Source: Pseudoxanthobacter soli DSM 19599 (GTDB lineage Bacteria > Pseudomonadota > Alphaproteobacteria > Rhizobiales > Segnochrobactraceae). Taken from it: a stretch of 64,000 nucleotides of DNA. Shown here in pieces: positions 35,958-45,944 of the stretch. The first letter of the stretch is position 1; each line of letters starts with the position of its first letter. Made by a program: the position numbers and the translations under genes. Location: assembly GCA_945898215.1 (NCBI GenBank), contig CAMDHY010000005.1, positions 1 through 64,000 of the forward strand, in the 5' to 3' direction. Below the pieces are notes generated by a model. That model had not been told where the DNA came from and did no database searches. It saw nothing but the letters and a program-made list of their open reading frames with translations.

Positions 35958-36509
35958 ATGACCCGTCTTGCCACCCCCGCCACCATCACTGACGCCCCCG
36001 AAGCCTCGCGTCCGCTGCTCGAAGCCGTCGCCAGGCAGCTCGGCAGCGCCCCCAACATGTTCCGCTCGATCGCCCTCAGCCCGCAGGCGCTCGAAGGCTA
36101 TCTCGGCCTGTCCGGCGCGCTCGCCAAGGGCTCGCTGCCGGCCGCCACGCGCGAGCGGATCGCGCTGGCCGTGGCCGAAATCAACGGCTGCAGCTACTGC
36201 CTGTCGGCGCACACCTATCTCGGCCGCAACCTCGCGAAGCTCGACGATGCGGAGATCACCGCCAACCGCAGCGGCGCTTCGAACGACCCGAAGGCCGACG
36301 CCGCCGTCCGCTTCGCCGCAAAGGTCGCGACCGCTCGCGGCCACGTCGGCGACGCCGACTTCGCCGCCGTGAAGCTCGCCGGCTACAGCGATGCGCAGGT
36401 CATCGAGATCGTCCAGCACGTCGCGCTGAACACCTGGACCAACCTCTTCAACGAGGTCTTCAAGACCGAGATCGACTTCCCGGTCGTCGAAGCCCGCACC
36501 GCCGCCTGA
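35958..36509 (+). CDS. carboxymuconolactone decarboxylase-family (AhpD-like) peroxidase-related protein
   Basis: Small all-helical protein of the CMD/AhpD superfamily, 183 residues. The active-site stretch EINGCSYCLSAHTYLG has the CxxC pair (Cys78, Cys81) and His85 of AhpD-type thiol enzymes, so peroxide or disulfide chemistry is likelier than lactone decarboxylation. ATG 35958 has GGGAGGG 7 bases before it. It opens a run of four same-strand genes divergent from the LysR gene. Confidence 0.9.
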   Translation: MTRLATPATITDAPEASRPLLEAVARQLGSAPNMFRSIALSPQALEGYLGLSGALAKGSLPAATRERIALAVAEINGCSYCLSAHTYLGRNLAKLDDAEITANRSGASNDPKADAAVRFAAKVATARGHVGDADFAAVKLAGYSDAQVIEIVQHVALNTWTNLFNEVFKTEIDFPVVEARTAA

Positions 36510-36534
36510 TCCTGAGGCGTGATGATCATCCCGG

Positions 36535-36561
36535 CAGGCGCCGACTTCGCCCCGGCGCCTG
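36535..36561 (+). other. intercistronic stem-loop
   Basis: CAGGCGCCG and CGGCGCCTG are exact complements around a 9-base loop, located between the AhpD-like gene and the hydrolase gene. No T-run follows. It could weaken read-through or protect the upstream message; it is seen only by pairing. Confidence 0.4.
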
Positions 36562-36592
36562 TCCCCCGTCACATATTGCCCGCGGCTTCCCC

Positions 36593-37447
36593 ATGACCCT
36601 CCACAAGTTCGCCACCGTCAACGATCGCCGTGTCTTCTATCGCGAGGCCGGCGACCCCTCTCTTCCCACCATCATCCTGCTGCACGGCTTCCCCACCAGC
36701 AGCTTCATGTTCCGCGACCTGATCCCGCTGCTTGCGGACCGCTTCCACGTGATCGCGCCGGACTACATCGGCTTCGGCCACTCGGACGCGCCGCCGGTCA
36801 GCGCCTTCGACTACAGCTTAGACAACCTCACCGCTCACGTCGCCGGTCTCATCGAAGAGCTCGGGCTCACCTCCTACATCCTCTACATGCACGACTATGG
36901 CGGCCCGGTCGGCTTCCGGCTGTTCACGCAGAACCCCGAGGCCGTCACCGGCTTCGTTATCCAGAACGCCAATGCCTACATGATCGGCGTCGGCGACCCG
37001 GCGGCGCAGATCTTCCTGCCGCTCTGGGCGAAGCGCGACGCCGCCAGCGAAACCGCCGCCCGCAGCCTGCTGGCCGCCGAGACGACGAAGTTTCAGTATC
37101 AGGTCGGGGCTCGCGACATCGACGCTGTCAGCCCCGACAACTGGACGCATGACCAGGCCCTGCTCGATCGCCCCGGCCACGATGCGGCGCATCTGAACCT
37201 GCTGCACGACTACCAGACCAACGTTGCTCTCTACGTCAGCTGGCACCGGGCTTTCCGCACCCACGGCCCGAAGACGCTCATCGTCTGGGGCCGGAACGAT
37301 CCGTTCTTCGTCCCCGCGGGTGCGGACGCCTACCTCGCCGATCTGCCGCAGGCCCGGCTGGTTTGGCTCGATGCCGGCCACTTCGTCCTCGACGAGAATG
37401 CCGCCGCCGTCGCTGCCGAGATCAAGGCGAGCTTCGCCGCCCCGTGA
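36593..37447 (+). CDS. alpha/beta hydrolase with Asp nucleophile (epoxide hydrolase/dehalogenase-like)
   Basis: Alpha/beta hydrolase, 284 residues. HGFPTSSF (31-38), the nucleophile elbow MHDYGGPVG with Asp101 in place of Ser, and the late His in LDAGHFVLDE fit epoxide hydrolases and haloacid/haloalkane dehalogenases. True haloalkane dehalogenases have Asn or a Trp partner after HG; here Phe follows, so epoxide hydrolase or fluoroacetate-dehalogenase-like chemistry is favoured. No signal peptide. ATG 36593. Second gene of the LysR-linked run; the neighbours suggest a role against electrophiles or peroxides. Confidence 0.88.
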   Translation: MTLHKFATVNDRRVFYREAGDPSLPTIILLHGFPTSSFMFRDLIPLLADRFHVIAPDYIGFGHSDAPPVSAFDYSLDNLTAHVAGLIEELGLTSYILYMHDYGGPVGFRLFTQNPEAVTGFVIQNANAYMIGVGDPAAQIFLPLWAKRDAASETAARSLLAAETTKFQYQVGARDIDAVSPDNWTHDQALLDRPGHDAAHLNLLHDYQTNVALYVSWHRAFRTHGPKTLIVWGRNDPFFVPAGADAYLADLPQARLVWLDAGHFVLDENAAAVAAEIKASFAAP

Positions 37448-37601
37448 CCCTTCTACGCCCCACGCAACGCCATGATGCAACACGTTGGCGATGCGGGTGG
37501 AATCCCGATGACGGTGACGGTCGCACGGTTCTTGACCGCCACCGCGCTGCAGACCGGCGGCGGCGTTGCGCCGTTGGTCCGTCCACGCAGGAGAGCCCGA
37601 C

Positions 37602-38216
37602 ATGACGCCGTCCAGCGACATCGCCTTCACCCCGACCGTCAAGGCCATCCAGACTGCGCGCGGATCGCGTGAGATCTATGCGCGGATAGAGGCTCGCGGC
37701 GGCTTCCAGACAGCGGTGACCGCCGACCTCGAGGCGTTCCTGGCCGACGTCGACACCGCCTATCTCGCCACGGCCAATGCCGAAGGCCAGCCCTATGCCC
37801 AGCACCGCGGCGGCCCCAAGGGCTTCATTCGCCTGCTCGACGACCGCACGCTGGGCTTTGCCGACTACAGCGGCAACCGCCAGTATGTCAGCATCGGCAA
37901 CCTGGCCGAGAACGATCGCGCCTTCCTGTTCCTCATGGACTACGCCCACCGCCGGCGCATCAAGATCTGGGGCCGCGCCGAGGTCAGCAACGACCCGGCC
38001 GTGATCGCCCGTCTGATGCCGGAGAACTATCGCGCCCGGCCCGAGCACGCGATCCTGTTCCGGATCGAGGCCTGGGATGTGAACTGCCCGCAGCATATTC
38101 CGCAGAAGTTCGATGCGGCCGACGTCGGTGCCGCCGTCGCGCGCCTGAACGGCCGGATCGCCGTGCTCGAAGCCGAGAACGCCGCCCTCAGGAGCCGGAT
38201 CGGAGAGCCCCGATGA
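37602..38216 (+). CDS. pyridoxamine 5'-phosphate oxidase-family FMN split-barrel protein
   Basis: Flavin-binding split-barrel protein, 204 residues. The barrel opens with [21 protein letters not shown] and contains [16 protein letters not shown] and [11 protein letters not shown], typical of the PNPOx-like group that binds FMN or F420. It is not PdxH itself. The C-terminus ends in a short coiled coil ([16 protein letters not shown]) that may give dimers. ATG 37602 has GGAGAG 8 bases upstream. The stop overlaps the DUF1348 start by 4 bases. Its substrate is unknown. Confidence 0.88.
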   Translation: MTPSSDIAFTPTVKAIQTARGSREIYARIEARGGFQTAVTADLEAFLADVDTAYLATANAEGQPYAQHRGGPKGFIRLLDDRTLGFADYSGNRQYVSIGNLAENDRAFLFLMDYAHRRRIKIWGRAEVSNDPAVIARLMPENYRARPEHAILFRIEAWDVNCPQHIPQKFDAADVGAAVARLNGRIAVLEAENAALRSRIGEPR

Positions 38217-38677
38217 GCCGCCCGCCGCTGCCGCCCTTCACCGACGAGACGGCCGCCCGGAAGGCGCGTACGGCCGAAGACGCCTGGAACAGCCGCGACC
38301 CGGCCGCGGTCGCGCTCGCCTATACGCCCGACAGTCGCTGGCGGAACCGGGCGGAATTCCTATCGGGCCGTGAGGAGATCGAGGCGTTCCTCACGCGCAA
38401 GTGGGCGCGCGAGCTGGACTACCGGCTGATCAAGGAGGTGTGGGCGCACGCCGGCGACCGCATCGCCGTGCGCTTCGCCTACGAGTATCACGACGACAGC
38501 GGCCAGTGGCTTCGCGCCTATGGCAACGAGAACTGGCAGTTCGATGCGGACGGCCTGATGGAACGCCGCATCGCCAGCATCAACGAGCATCCCATCACCG
38601 CGGCCGAGCGCAAGTTCCACTGGCCGCTCGGCCGCCGGCCCGACGACCATCCCGGCTTGAGCGCCTCGGGGTTCTAG
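38213..38677 (+). CDS. DUF1348/NTF2-like (SnoaL-fold) protein
   Basis: Small cone-fold protein, 154 residues, of the nuclear-transport-factor-2-like superfamily; the family text [19 protein letters not shown] and [18 protein letters not shown] marks it as DUF1348. Such folds serve as isomerases, hydrolases or ligand carriers; DUF1348 has no settled function. ATG 38213 overlaps the FMN-protein stop (ATGA), so the two are coupled. Last gene of the four-gene run. Confidence 0.87.
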   Translation: MSRPPLPPFTDETAARKARTAEDAWNSRDPAAVALAYTPDSRWRNRAEFLSGREEIEAFLTRKWARELDYRLIKEVWAHAGDRIAVRFAYEYHDDSGQWLRAYGNENWQFDADGLMERRIASINEHPITAAERKFHWPLGRRPDDHPGLSASGF

Positions 38678-38831
38678 GCACGACGGCACCGTCGTCGCGG
38701 TGTCGCGCCCCATGCCAGAGGGATAGGTGACGGAGGCGGTCGTGGCGCCCTCGGCGTTGGAACGGATGGTGCCGCCCTCGCCCTTCCGGCATGTGGCCGC
38801 CGCCGCCGATCGACGGCCGTGGATGTGCGCG

Positions 38832-39197
38832 TCACCGGCGCCGGGTGAGGATCATGCCGCCGTGGTGCAGCGTGTCGGTGTCGACGAAGACGCCGTCGGC
38901 GGTGAAGCCGGTGTCGTCCCAGTAGAAAATCTCCGGGCCGGTGACCTTGTAGCGCCCCTGATAGGCGCTTTCGCGGCTGCCGCGCGCCTCGTTGTAGCGG
39001 CCGTTCGGCAGCAGTTCGTGGCGAACGCGGCCGTCGGCGGTTACCCACATGCCGACGTAGGGGTGGTTTTGGGTGTGCTCCCAGCTTTCGGACGCCGCGG
39101 AGGGGTGTTCGGTAGTCATCTGTGCCCTGGCCTCCGGGAGGACTGCGAACGCGGCGGTGGCCGCGAGGGTGAGCGCGAGGGGGCGGAGCGCCGTCAT
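38832..39197 (-). CDS. Atu4866-like exported protein (streptavidin-like fold)
   Basis: Exported 121-residue protein with a signal peptide (1-25, ending ARA). The mature part NHPYVGMWVTADGRVRHELL, NGRYNEARG, SAYQGRYKVTG and DDTGFTADGVFVDTDTLHHGG matches what I remember of Agrobacterium Atu4866, whose structure is a small streptavidin-like barrel that may bind a ligand. The start (ATG 39197) overlaps the stop of the CMD-like gene (ATGA), so both are made together. Ligand and function unknown. Confidence 0.82.
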   Translation of the reverse strand: MTALRPLALTLAATAAFAVLPEARAQMTTEHPSAASESWEHTQNHPYVGMWVTADGRVRHELLPNGRYNEARGSRESAYQGRYKVTGPEIFYWDDTGFTADGVFVDTDTLHHGGMILTRRR

Positions 39198-39682
39198 GGC
39201 GTCGCCCTCCCGTCGCCCGCGGCCGCAGCGCGGCGTTCGGCGAAGAGCTCGGAGAGCGCCTGCGAGGCGGCGATGGCCCGGGGGAAGCCGGCCGGCACGG
39301 TGATCATGTAGACGACCTCCTTCAGCTCCTCCTCGCTCACGCCGATGTTGAGGGCGTAGCCGGCGTGGACCTTGACGAACGGCGTCAGGCCGAGGGACGC
39401 GAACACGGCAACCGCCGCCAGCTGTCGCGTGCGATCGTCGAGGCCCGGGCGGGACCAGACGTCGCCCAGCGCATAGGCCTCGGTCGCATCGGCGAGGAAG
39501 GGGAACTCCCGCCGCATCTCCTCGAGCACAGGCTGTGACAGGCCGTGGTTGAGGGATCGGACGACGGCGTCGCCGCGCTGGCGCCGTTCCTCGGTGGTCT
39601 CGGCGAAGGCCGGGGAGGGAAGGGCGGCGAAGGCCAGGACCGCCGCGGCCGTGCGCAGCGAAGATTGGATCGGATGGGTCAT
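39194..39682 (-). CDS. exported carboxymuconolactone decarboxylase-family protein
   Basis: CMD-fold protein with a signal peptide (about 1-27, ending AFA), 162 residues. The core has RTRQLAAVAVFASLGLTPF, VHAGYALNIGVSEEELKEVVYMITV and GFPRAIAA, as in gamma-carboxymuconolactone decarboxylase, but without the CxxC of AhpD-type members. Export of a CMD protein is less common. ATG 39682 follows GAGGAGC; the open frame runs on upstream to 39970 only because a broken SDR fragment happens to be in the same frame. Coupled to the Atu4866-like gene. Confidence 0.85.
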   Translation of the reverse strand: MTHPIQSSLRTAAAVLAFAALPSPAFAETTEERRQRGDAVVRSLNHGLSQPVLEEMRREFPFLADATEAYALGDVWSRPGLDDRTRQLAAVAVFASLGLTPFVKVHAGYALNIGVSEEELKEVVYMITVPAGFPRAIAASQALSELFAERRAAAAGDGRATP

Positions 39683-39693
39683 GGCTGAGCTCC

Positions 39694-39970
39694 TCAGGTG
39701 CTGGCGATGGGGCGGACGACGATCTCGCTGACGTCGCCGTCGTCGGGCTGCTCGAGGGCGTAGCGGACGGCGCGGGCGATCGCGTCCGCCTGGAGCGCGA
39801 CGGCGCGGAAGGTCTTCATCGCCGCCGATCTCGGCCGCCAGCGCCTCGAGGCGGTCGGTGCGGCGGGCGCCGAGGGCGAGCCTGGCGCCGGCGCGGCCGA
39901 ACTCGCGGGCGATCGCCGCGCCGATGCCGCTGGAGGCGCCGGTGACGAGGACGATCTTGTCGAGAGGCAT
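39694..39970 (-). pseudogene. short-chain dehydrogenase/reductase remnant with internal deletion
   Basis: The ATG at 39970 starts a normal SDR N-terminus: IVLVTGASSGIGAAIARE with the TGxxxGxG cofactor loop, then GARRTDRLEALAAEI, to about residue 49. The sequence then jumps, with a frame change, to a normal SDR C-terminus, MKTFRAVALQADAIARAVR followed by YALEQPDDGDVSEIVVRP and a TGA at 39694-39696. Roughly 150 residues including the Ser-Tyr-Lys active site are missing. The junction is near 39820. The remnant keeps its place next to the divergent LysR gene and upstream of the CMD-like gene, so the deletion may be recent. Confidence 0.85.
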
Positions 39971-39987
39971 GATGGCTCCTTCCTCGA

Positions 39988-40059
39988 TTGGTGCTTGCCA
40001 AGAGGATGGGCCGGCCAGATTGTCGAGAGTAGCCGCCTATCGCTTGTCAGTCTGGATAG
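39988..40059. promoter_or_regulatory. candidate LysR-binding dyads between the SDR remnant and the second LysR gene
   Basis: Two inverted repeats lie in the 101-base divergent gap: TTGG-N6-CCAA (39988-40001) and CTATC-N13-GATAG (40037-40059). The second is 12 bases before the LysR ATG. Either could be the regulator's binding site; spacing differs slightly from the T-N11-A ideal. Confidence 0.35.
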
Positions 40060-40071
40060 CTCAGTTAACCA

Positions 40072-40983
40072 ATGGCGCCAGATCTCAACGCGTTCGCCGT
40101 CTTCGTCCTGGTCGCCGAGGAGCGCAGCTTCCGCGCGGCGGCGGACCGGTTGGGGGTAACGCGGTCAGCGGTGAGCCAGACGATGCGGCGGCTCGAGGAG
40201 AGCCTCGGCATCGCGCTGGTGCAGCGCACGACGCGCAGCGTCAGCCTGACGGAGGCCGGCGAGCGGCTGCTGGCCGATATCGAACCGGCGGTCGCCGACA
40301 TCCGCGCCGCGCTCGAAGGGATCGAGGGGCTGAAGGGGCGACCCCATGGCCGGCTGCGGCTGGCGGTGTCCTCGATCGCCGAGTGGTTCCTCTCGGGGCC
40401 TTTCCTGGCGGCCTTCGCCGAGGCCCATCCTGAGGTGGCGCTCGACATCACCGTCACCGACGAGGAGTTCGACATCGTCGCCGAGGGTTTCGACGCGGGC
40501 GTGCGGCTCGGCGAGGTGATCGAGCAGGACATGATCGCCGTGCCAGTGGCTGGCGAGGAGAGGCAACTCGCGGTCTGCGCGCCGTCCTACCGGGCGCGTT
40601 TCGGGGTGCCGTCACACCCGGCGGAGCTCGCCAGGCATGCCTGCATCGGCTGGCGGCCGACGCCGAGGGCGGCGCCCTATCGCTGGGAGTTCGCCGAGAA
40701 CGGCCGGGACTTCAGCGTCGACGTCGCGCCGCGCTTCACCACCAACGACATGGCGCTGATGATCAAGCTCGCGACCGCCGGCGCCGGCATCACCTTCGGC
40801 ATGGAGGAGAGCTTCCGCCCGGCGCTGGACCGCGCGGAGCTGGAGCCGATCCTCGAGGACTACCTGCCGACCTTTCCCGGCTTCTATCTCTACTATCCGA
40901 GCCGCAGGAACGTCGCGCCGAAGCTGCGGGCGCTCATCGACCATCTACGGCGTCACGGCGGAGTTCGATCGGAGGCGGGCTGA
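40072..40983 (+). CDS. LysR-family transcriptional regulator
   Basis: DNA-binding regulator, 303 residues, with the N-terminal helix-turn-helix LNAFAVFVLVAEERSFRAAA, VTRSAVSQTMRRLEESLGI, then the effector domain from about residue 90. It is divergent from the SDR remnant, the CMD-like and the Atu4866-like genes, which it most likely controls. Start ATG 40072. Its last 39 bases overlap the end of the convergent P-type ATPase gene. Effector unknown. Confidence 0.93.
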   Translation: MAPDLNAFAVFVLVAEERSFRAAADRLGVTRSAVSQTMRRLEESLGIALVQRTTRSVSLTEAGERLLADIEPAVADIRAALEGIEGLKGRPHGRLRLAVSSIAEWFLSGPFLAAFAEAHPEVALDITVTDEEFDIVAEGFDAGVRLGEVIEQDMIAVPVAGEERQLAVCAPSYRARFGVPSHPAELARHACIGWRPTPRAAPYRWEFAENGRDFSVDVAPRFTTNDMALMIKLATAGAGITFGMEESFRPALDRAELEPILEDYLPTFPGFYLYYPSRRNVAPKLRALIDHLRRHGGVRSEAG

Positions 40984-43728
40984 CCGGCGCTCCGCCACCC
41001 AGTGCGTTATTCCCTTCTCGACCTCGACGATCACCAGCAGCGCGACGCCGATGCCGACGATGGCGACGCCGTCCAGGAGCGACAGCGGGCGGCTGCCGAA
41101 CACCATCTGCAGCGGCGGCAGATAGGTGAAGGCGAACTGGGCCACGATGACCGTGCCGACGCCGATCAGCACCGCCCGCGTTCCGAGCACGCCGGTCCAG
41201 GTGAGCGATGTGCCGTGCACGTAGCGGACACTGAAGAGATAGAAGATCTCCATCACGACGATCACGTTAACCGCCATCGTGCGGGCCGTCTCCAGCGGCA
41301 GCTCGCGCGACAAAGCCCAGACAAAGATGCCGAAGGTGCCGACGACCATCAGGGCGGAGACGAAGAGGATCCGCCACAGCAGCCGGCCCGAGAGGATCGC
41401 GGTCCCGGAGGGACGGGCGGGACGGCGCATCGCCCCCGGCTCGGTCGGCTCGAAGGCGAGCGTCAGCCCGAGCGCCACGGCGGTGATCATGTTGATCCAG
41501 AGGATCTGCACAGGCGTCACCGGCAGGGTCAGGCCGAACAGGATGGCGAGGATGATGGTGAAGGCCTCGCCGCCGTTGGTCGGCAGCGTCCAGGCGATCA
41601 CCTTGGTGAGGTTGTCGTAGACCGTGCGCCCCTCGCGGACGGCGGCGACGATCGAGGCGAAGTTGTCGTCGGCGAGCACCATCTCGCTCGCCTCCTTGGC
41701 GGCCTCCGTGCCCTTGCCACCCATGGCGACGCCGACGTCGGCACGCTTCAGGGCAGGGGCGTCGTTGACGCCGTCCCCCGTCATGGCGATCACGGAGCCG
41801 TCGCGCTGCAGCGACTCCACCAGCCGCAGCTTGTGCTCTGGGCTGGTGCGGGCGAACACAACCGCCTCCTGGGCGAGGCGGTGGAAGCCGTCGCCGTCGG
41901 CGGCGTCGAGGTCATGACCGGTCACCGCCTTCGGATCCTCGGCGAGGCCGAGCCTGATGGCGATGGCGCGGGCGGTGGCGGCATGGTCGCCGGTGATCAT
42001 CTTCACCCGGATGCCGGCCGCCTTGCATTCGGCGATGGCGGCGATCGCTTCCGGGCGCGGCGGATCGATCAGTCCGACGAGGCCGAGCAGCGTCAGGCCA
42101 CCGTCCACGTCCGCTGTCTGGAGGACGCGGGCATCCGGGGAAAGGCTGCGGCGGGCGACGGCGATGACCCGCTGCCCGTCTTTCGCCAGCGCCTCGACCC
42201 GGTGGTGCCAGGCGGAGGCCTCGATGGGCCGTTCGCCGTCGAGCGTAGCCACCGACTCGCACATGGCGAGCACCCGCTCCGGCGCGCCCTTGACGTAGGC
42301 GACCGGCGCCCGCCCGTCGCGGGCGTGCAGCGTCGCCATGTAGCGATGGCGGGAATCGAAGGGGATCTCGTCGAGCCGGACGAAACCCTCCCGTGCGGCC
42401 ACGGCGTCATGGCCGGCCTTCATCGCCAGCGACACCAGCGCGCCTTCCATCGGGTCGCCGTCGACGATCCACGGCCCACCGCTTGCGCCGCCGCCGTCGC
42501 GCAGGTGCGCGTCGTTGCAGAGGAGGCTCGCCAGCGTCAGCTCCTCCAGCACAGGGTCGGCGGCCGGGTCGATGCGCTCGCCGGCGGCGTGGAAGGTGCC
42601 GTGGGGCGCATAGCCGGTGCCGTCCACCTCGATGGCGCGGTCGGCGGTGACGACCCGGCCGACCATCATCTCGTTGCGGGTAAGGGTGCCGGTCTTGTCC
42701 GAGCAGATCACCGAGACCGAGCCCAGCGTCTCCACCGCCGGCAGCCGGCGAATGATGGCGTTGCGACGGGCCATGCGCCGCACACCGACGGCGAGCGCGA
42801 TGGTCATGACGGCCGGAAGCCCTTCCGGGATCGCCGCGACGGCGAGACCCACCACGACCATGAAGCCGTCGTCGAGACTGTAGGCCTGCACAAGCACGGC
42901 GTAGGCGAGCATGAGGACCGACACGGCGAGCACCGCAACCGTGATCTGGCGTGCGAACTGGTCCATCTGCCGGACCAGTGGGGTGGCGAGCTGCTCCACT
43001 GCGCCGATCAGGGTGCTGATCCGCCCGAGCTCGGTCGCAGCGCCCGTCGACACGACCACGCCGGTCGCCTGGCCGGCGGTGACGAAGGTGCCGGAGAAGG
43101 CCATCGACAGGCGGTCACCGAGTGCGGCGCCGGCGGCGACGGCCACCGTCCCCTTGTCGACTGGTACCGATTCGCCCGTGAGGATCGCCTCGTCGATCCT
43201 GAAGTTGCGGGCGCGGACGAGGCGCAGGTCCGCCGGCACCCGGTCGCCCGCCTCCAGCAGCACGATGTCGCCGGGCACCACCGCATCGGCGCCGATCGTC
43301 AGGCGCCGCCCGTCGCGGACGACGGAGGCGTGCGGGTCGATCATGCCGCGGATCGCCTCCAGCGCCCGCTCGGCGCGGCCCTCTTGGACGAAGCCGATGA
43401 TGGCGTTGAGGACGACGACCGCCAGGACCACGAGGGCGTCGGTCGGATGGCCGATCGCGGCGGCGAGCGCGCCGGCAGCGAGCAGGACGTAGATCAGCAG
43501 GTTGTGGAACTGCAGCAGGAAGCGGACGAGGTTGGAGCGACGCGGGCCCTGCGGCAGGAGGTTGCGGCCGTGCTGCTCGAGCCGGCGGGAGGCCTCGGCG
43601 CCCGGCAGGCCTTCGACCCGGGTGCGCAGGGCTTCCAGCGCCTCTGGCGGCGCCATCGCGTGCCACAGCGAGCTTTCGGCCTCGGGCCAGCCGCTCTTCG
43701 GCACTGCCGCGGAGGTGGCATGGCGCAT
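40945..43728 (-). CDS. P2-type cation-transporting ATPase (Ca2+/cation pump-like)
   Basis: ATP-driven membrane cation pump, 927 residues from ATG 43728 (GGGAG upstream). Motifs: N-terminal cation-ATPase domain, TGES in the actuator (ILTGESVPVD), the phosphorylated Asp in CSDKTGTLTRNE, KGAPERVL, and the hinge MTGDGVNDAPALKRADVGV. The TM4 site AAIPEGLPAV matches SERCA Glu309 and TM5 TNGGEAF keeps the Asn/Glu pair. In TM6 ILWINMITAVAL the Asp of SERCA (Asp800) is Ala, so at most one Ca2+-type site is complete; mycobacterial CtpF looks alike as far as I recall. The ion is uncertain. The 3' end overlaps the convergent LysR gene. Confidence 0.92.
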   Translation of the reverse strand: MRHATSAAVPKSGWPEAESSLWHAMAPPEALEALRTRVEGLPGAEASRRLEQHGRNLLPQGPRRSNLVRFLLQFHNLLIYVLLAAGALAAAIGHPTDALVVLAVVVLNAIIGFVQEGRAERALEAIRGMIDPHASVVRDGRRLTIGADAVVPGDIVLLEAGDRVPADLRLVRARNFRIDEAILTGESVPVDKGTVAVAAGAALGDRLSMAFSGTFVTAGQATGVVVSTGAATELGRISTLIGAVEQLATPLVRQMDQFARQITVAVLAVSVLMLAYAVLVQAYSLDDGFMVVVGLAVAAIPEGLPAVMTIALAVGVRRMARRNAIIRRLPAVETLGSVSVICSDKTGTLTRNEMMVGRVVTADRAIEVDGTGYAPHGTFHAAGERIDPAADPVLEELTLASLLCNDAHLRDGGGASGGPWIVDGDPMEGALVSLAMKAGHDAVAAREGFVRLDEIPFDSRHRYMATLHARDGRAPVAYVKGAPERVLAMCESVATLDGERPIEASAWHHRVEALAKDGQRVIAVARRSLSPDARVLQTADVDGGLTLLGLVGLIDPPRPEAIAAIAECKAAGIRVKMITGDHAATARAIAIRLGLAEDPKAVTGHDLDAADGDGFHRLAQEAVVFARTSPEHKLRLVESLQRDGSVIAMTGDGVNDAPALKRADVGVAMGGKGTEAAKEASEMVLADDNFASIVAAVREGRTVYDNLTKVIAWTLPTNGGEAFTIILAILFGLTLPVTPVQILWINMITAVALGLTLAFEPTEPGAMRRPARPSGTAILSGRLLWRILFVSALMVVGTFGIFVWALSRELPLETARTMAVNVIVVMEIFYLFSVRYVHGTSLTWTGVLGTRAVLIGVGTVIVAQFAFTYLPPLQMVFGSRPLSLLDGVAIVGIGVALLVIVEVEKGITHWVAERRSARLRSNSAVTP

Positions 43729-44161
43729 GGCGTCGTGTCTCCCTGCGATTGATCTCGGCAGGCCGCCGGCGAGCGGCGCCTGCACCGGCGCGGAAGCTAA
43801 CGTGATGGCCGCCGACGATGAATTGATCGGCATCAACGCCGACTGATCGCGCCGCGAAAGTGGCGATCGACGAGTATCGGCGTCCTCTGGCCCAACCTTA
43901 TCAGTATCCGCACGAGGATGTCGGTCCATAGCAACGGAAGGTCAGCGTTTTTCGGATGTGGGACCGGGTCCACGGGGCTATGGCCGGCGCGTGTTCCAGC
44001 CTCGACGAAACAGGCGTTGACGATGTTCTGTCGGTTCCGGCGGTTTTTCGCGTCGGCGTCGCAGGCCGCCGACGGAGGCGGTGCCATCGCCTCGGGCACC
44101 GCCTGTCGATTGCGGGACGTCCGCAACGCGCCTAGAGGATTCGCCTCCAGGGGGAACGCCG
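43729..44161. other. divergent intergenic region between the P-type ATPase and the dehydratase
   Basis: No recognisable gene or repeat. A TTGACG at 44017-44022 could be a -35 box for the dehydratase gene, but no fitting -10 box follows. Open frames in it are GC shadows without a usable start. Confidence 0.45.
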
Positions 44162-45904
<1,743 letters not shown>

Positions 45905-45944
45905 CGGGGAGGGGCCGGTCGGACCGGCCGGCCCCGCGTGCCAT

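Noticed and set aside
36593-37447. Haloalkane dehalogenase
   Set aside because: The HGxPTSS loop and Asp nucleophile fit, but the halide-binding Asn after HG is Phe here, so a broader epoxide hydrolase/dehalogenase-like call is safer.
37472-37672. 67-codon ORF between the hydrolase and the FMN protein
   Set aside because: It runs into the FMN-protein gene in the wrong frame and its product is Arg-rich past residue 35; no family.
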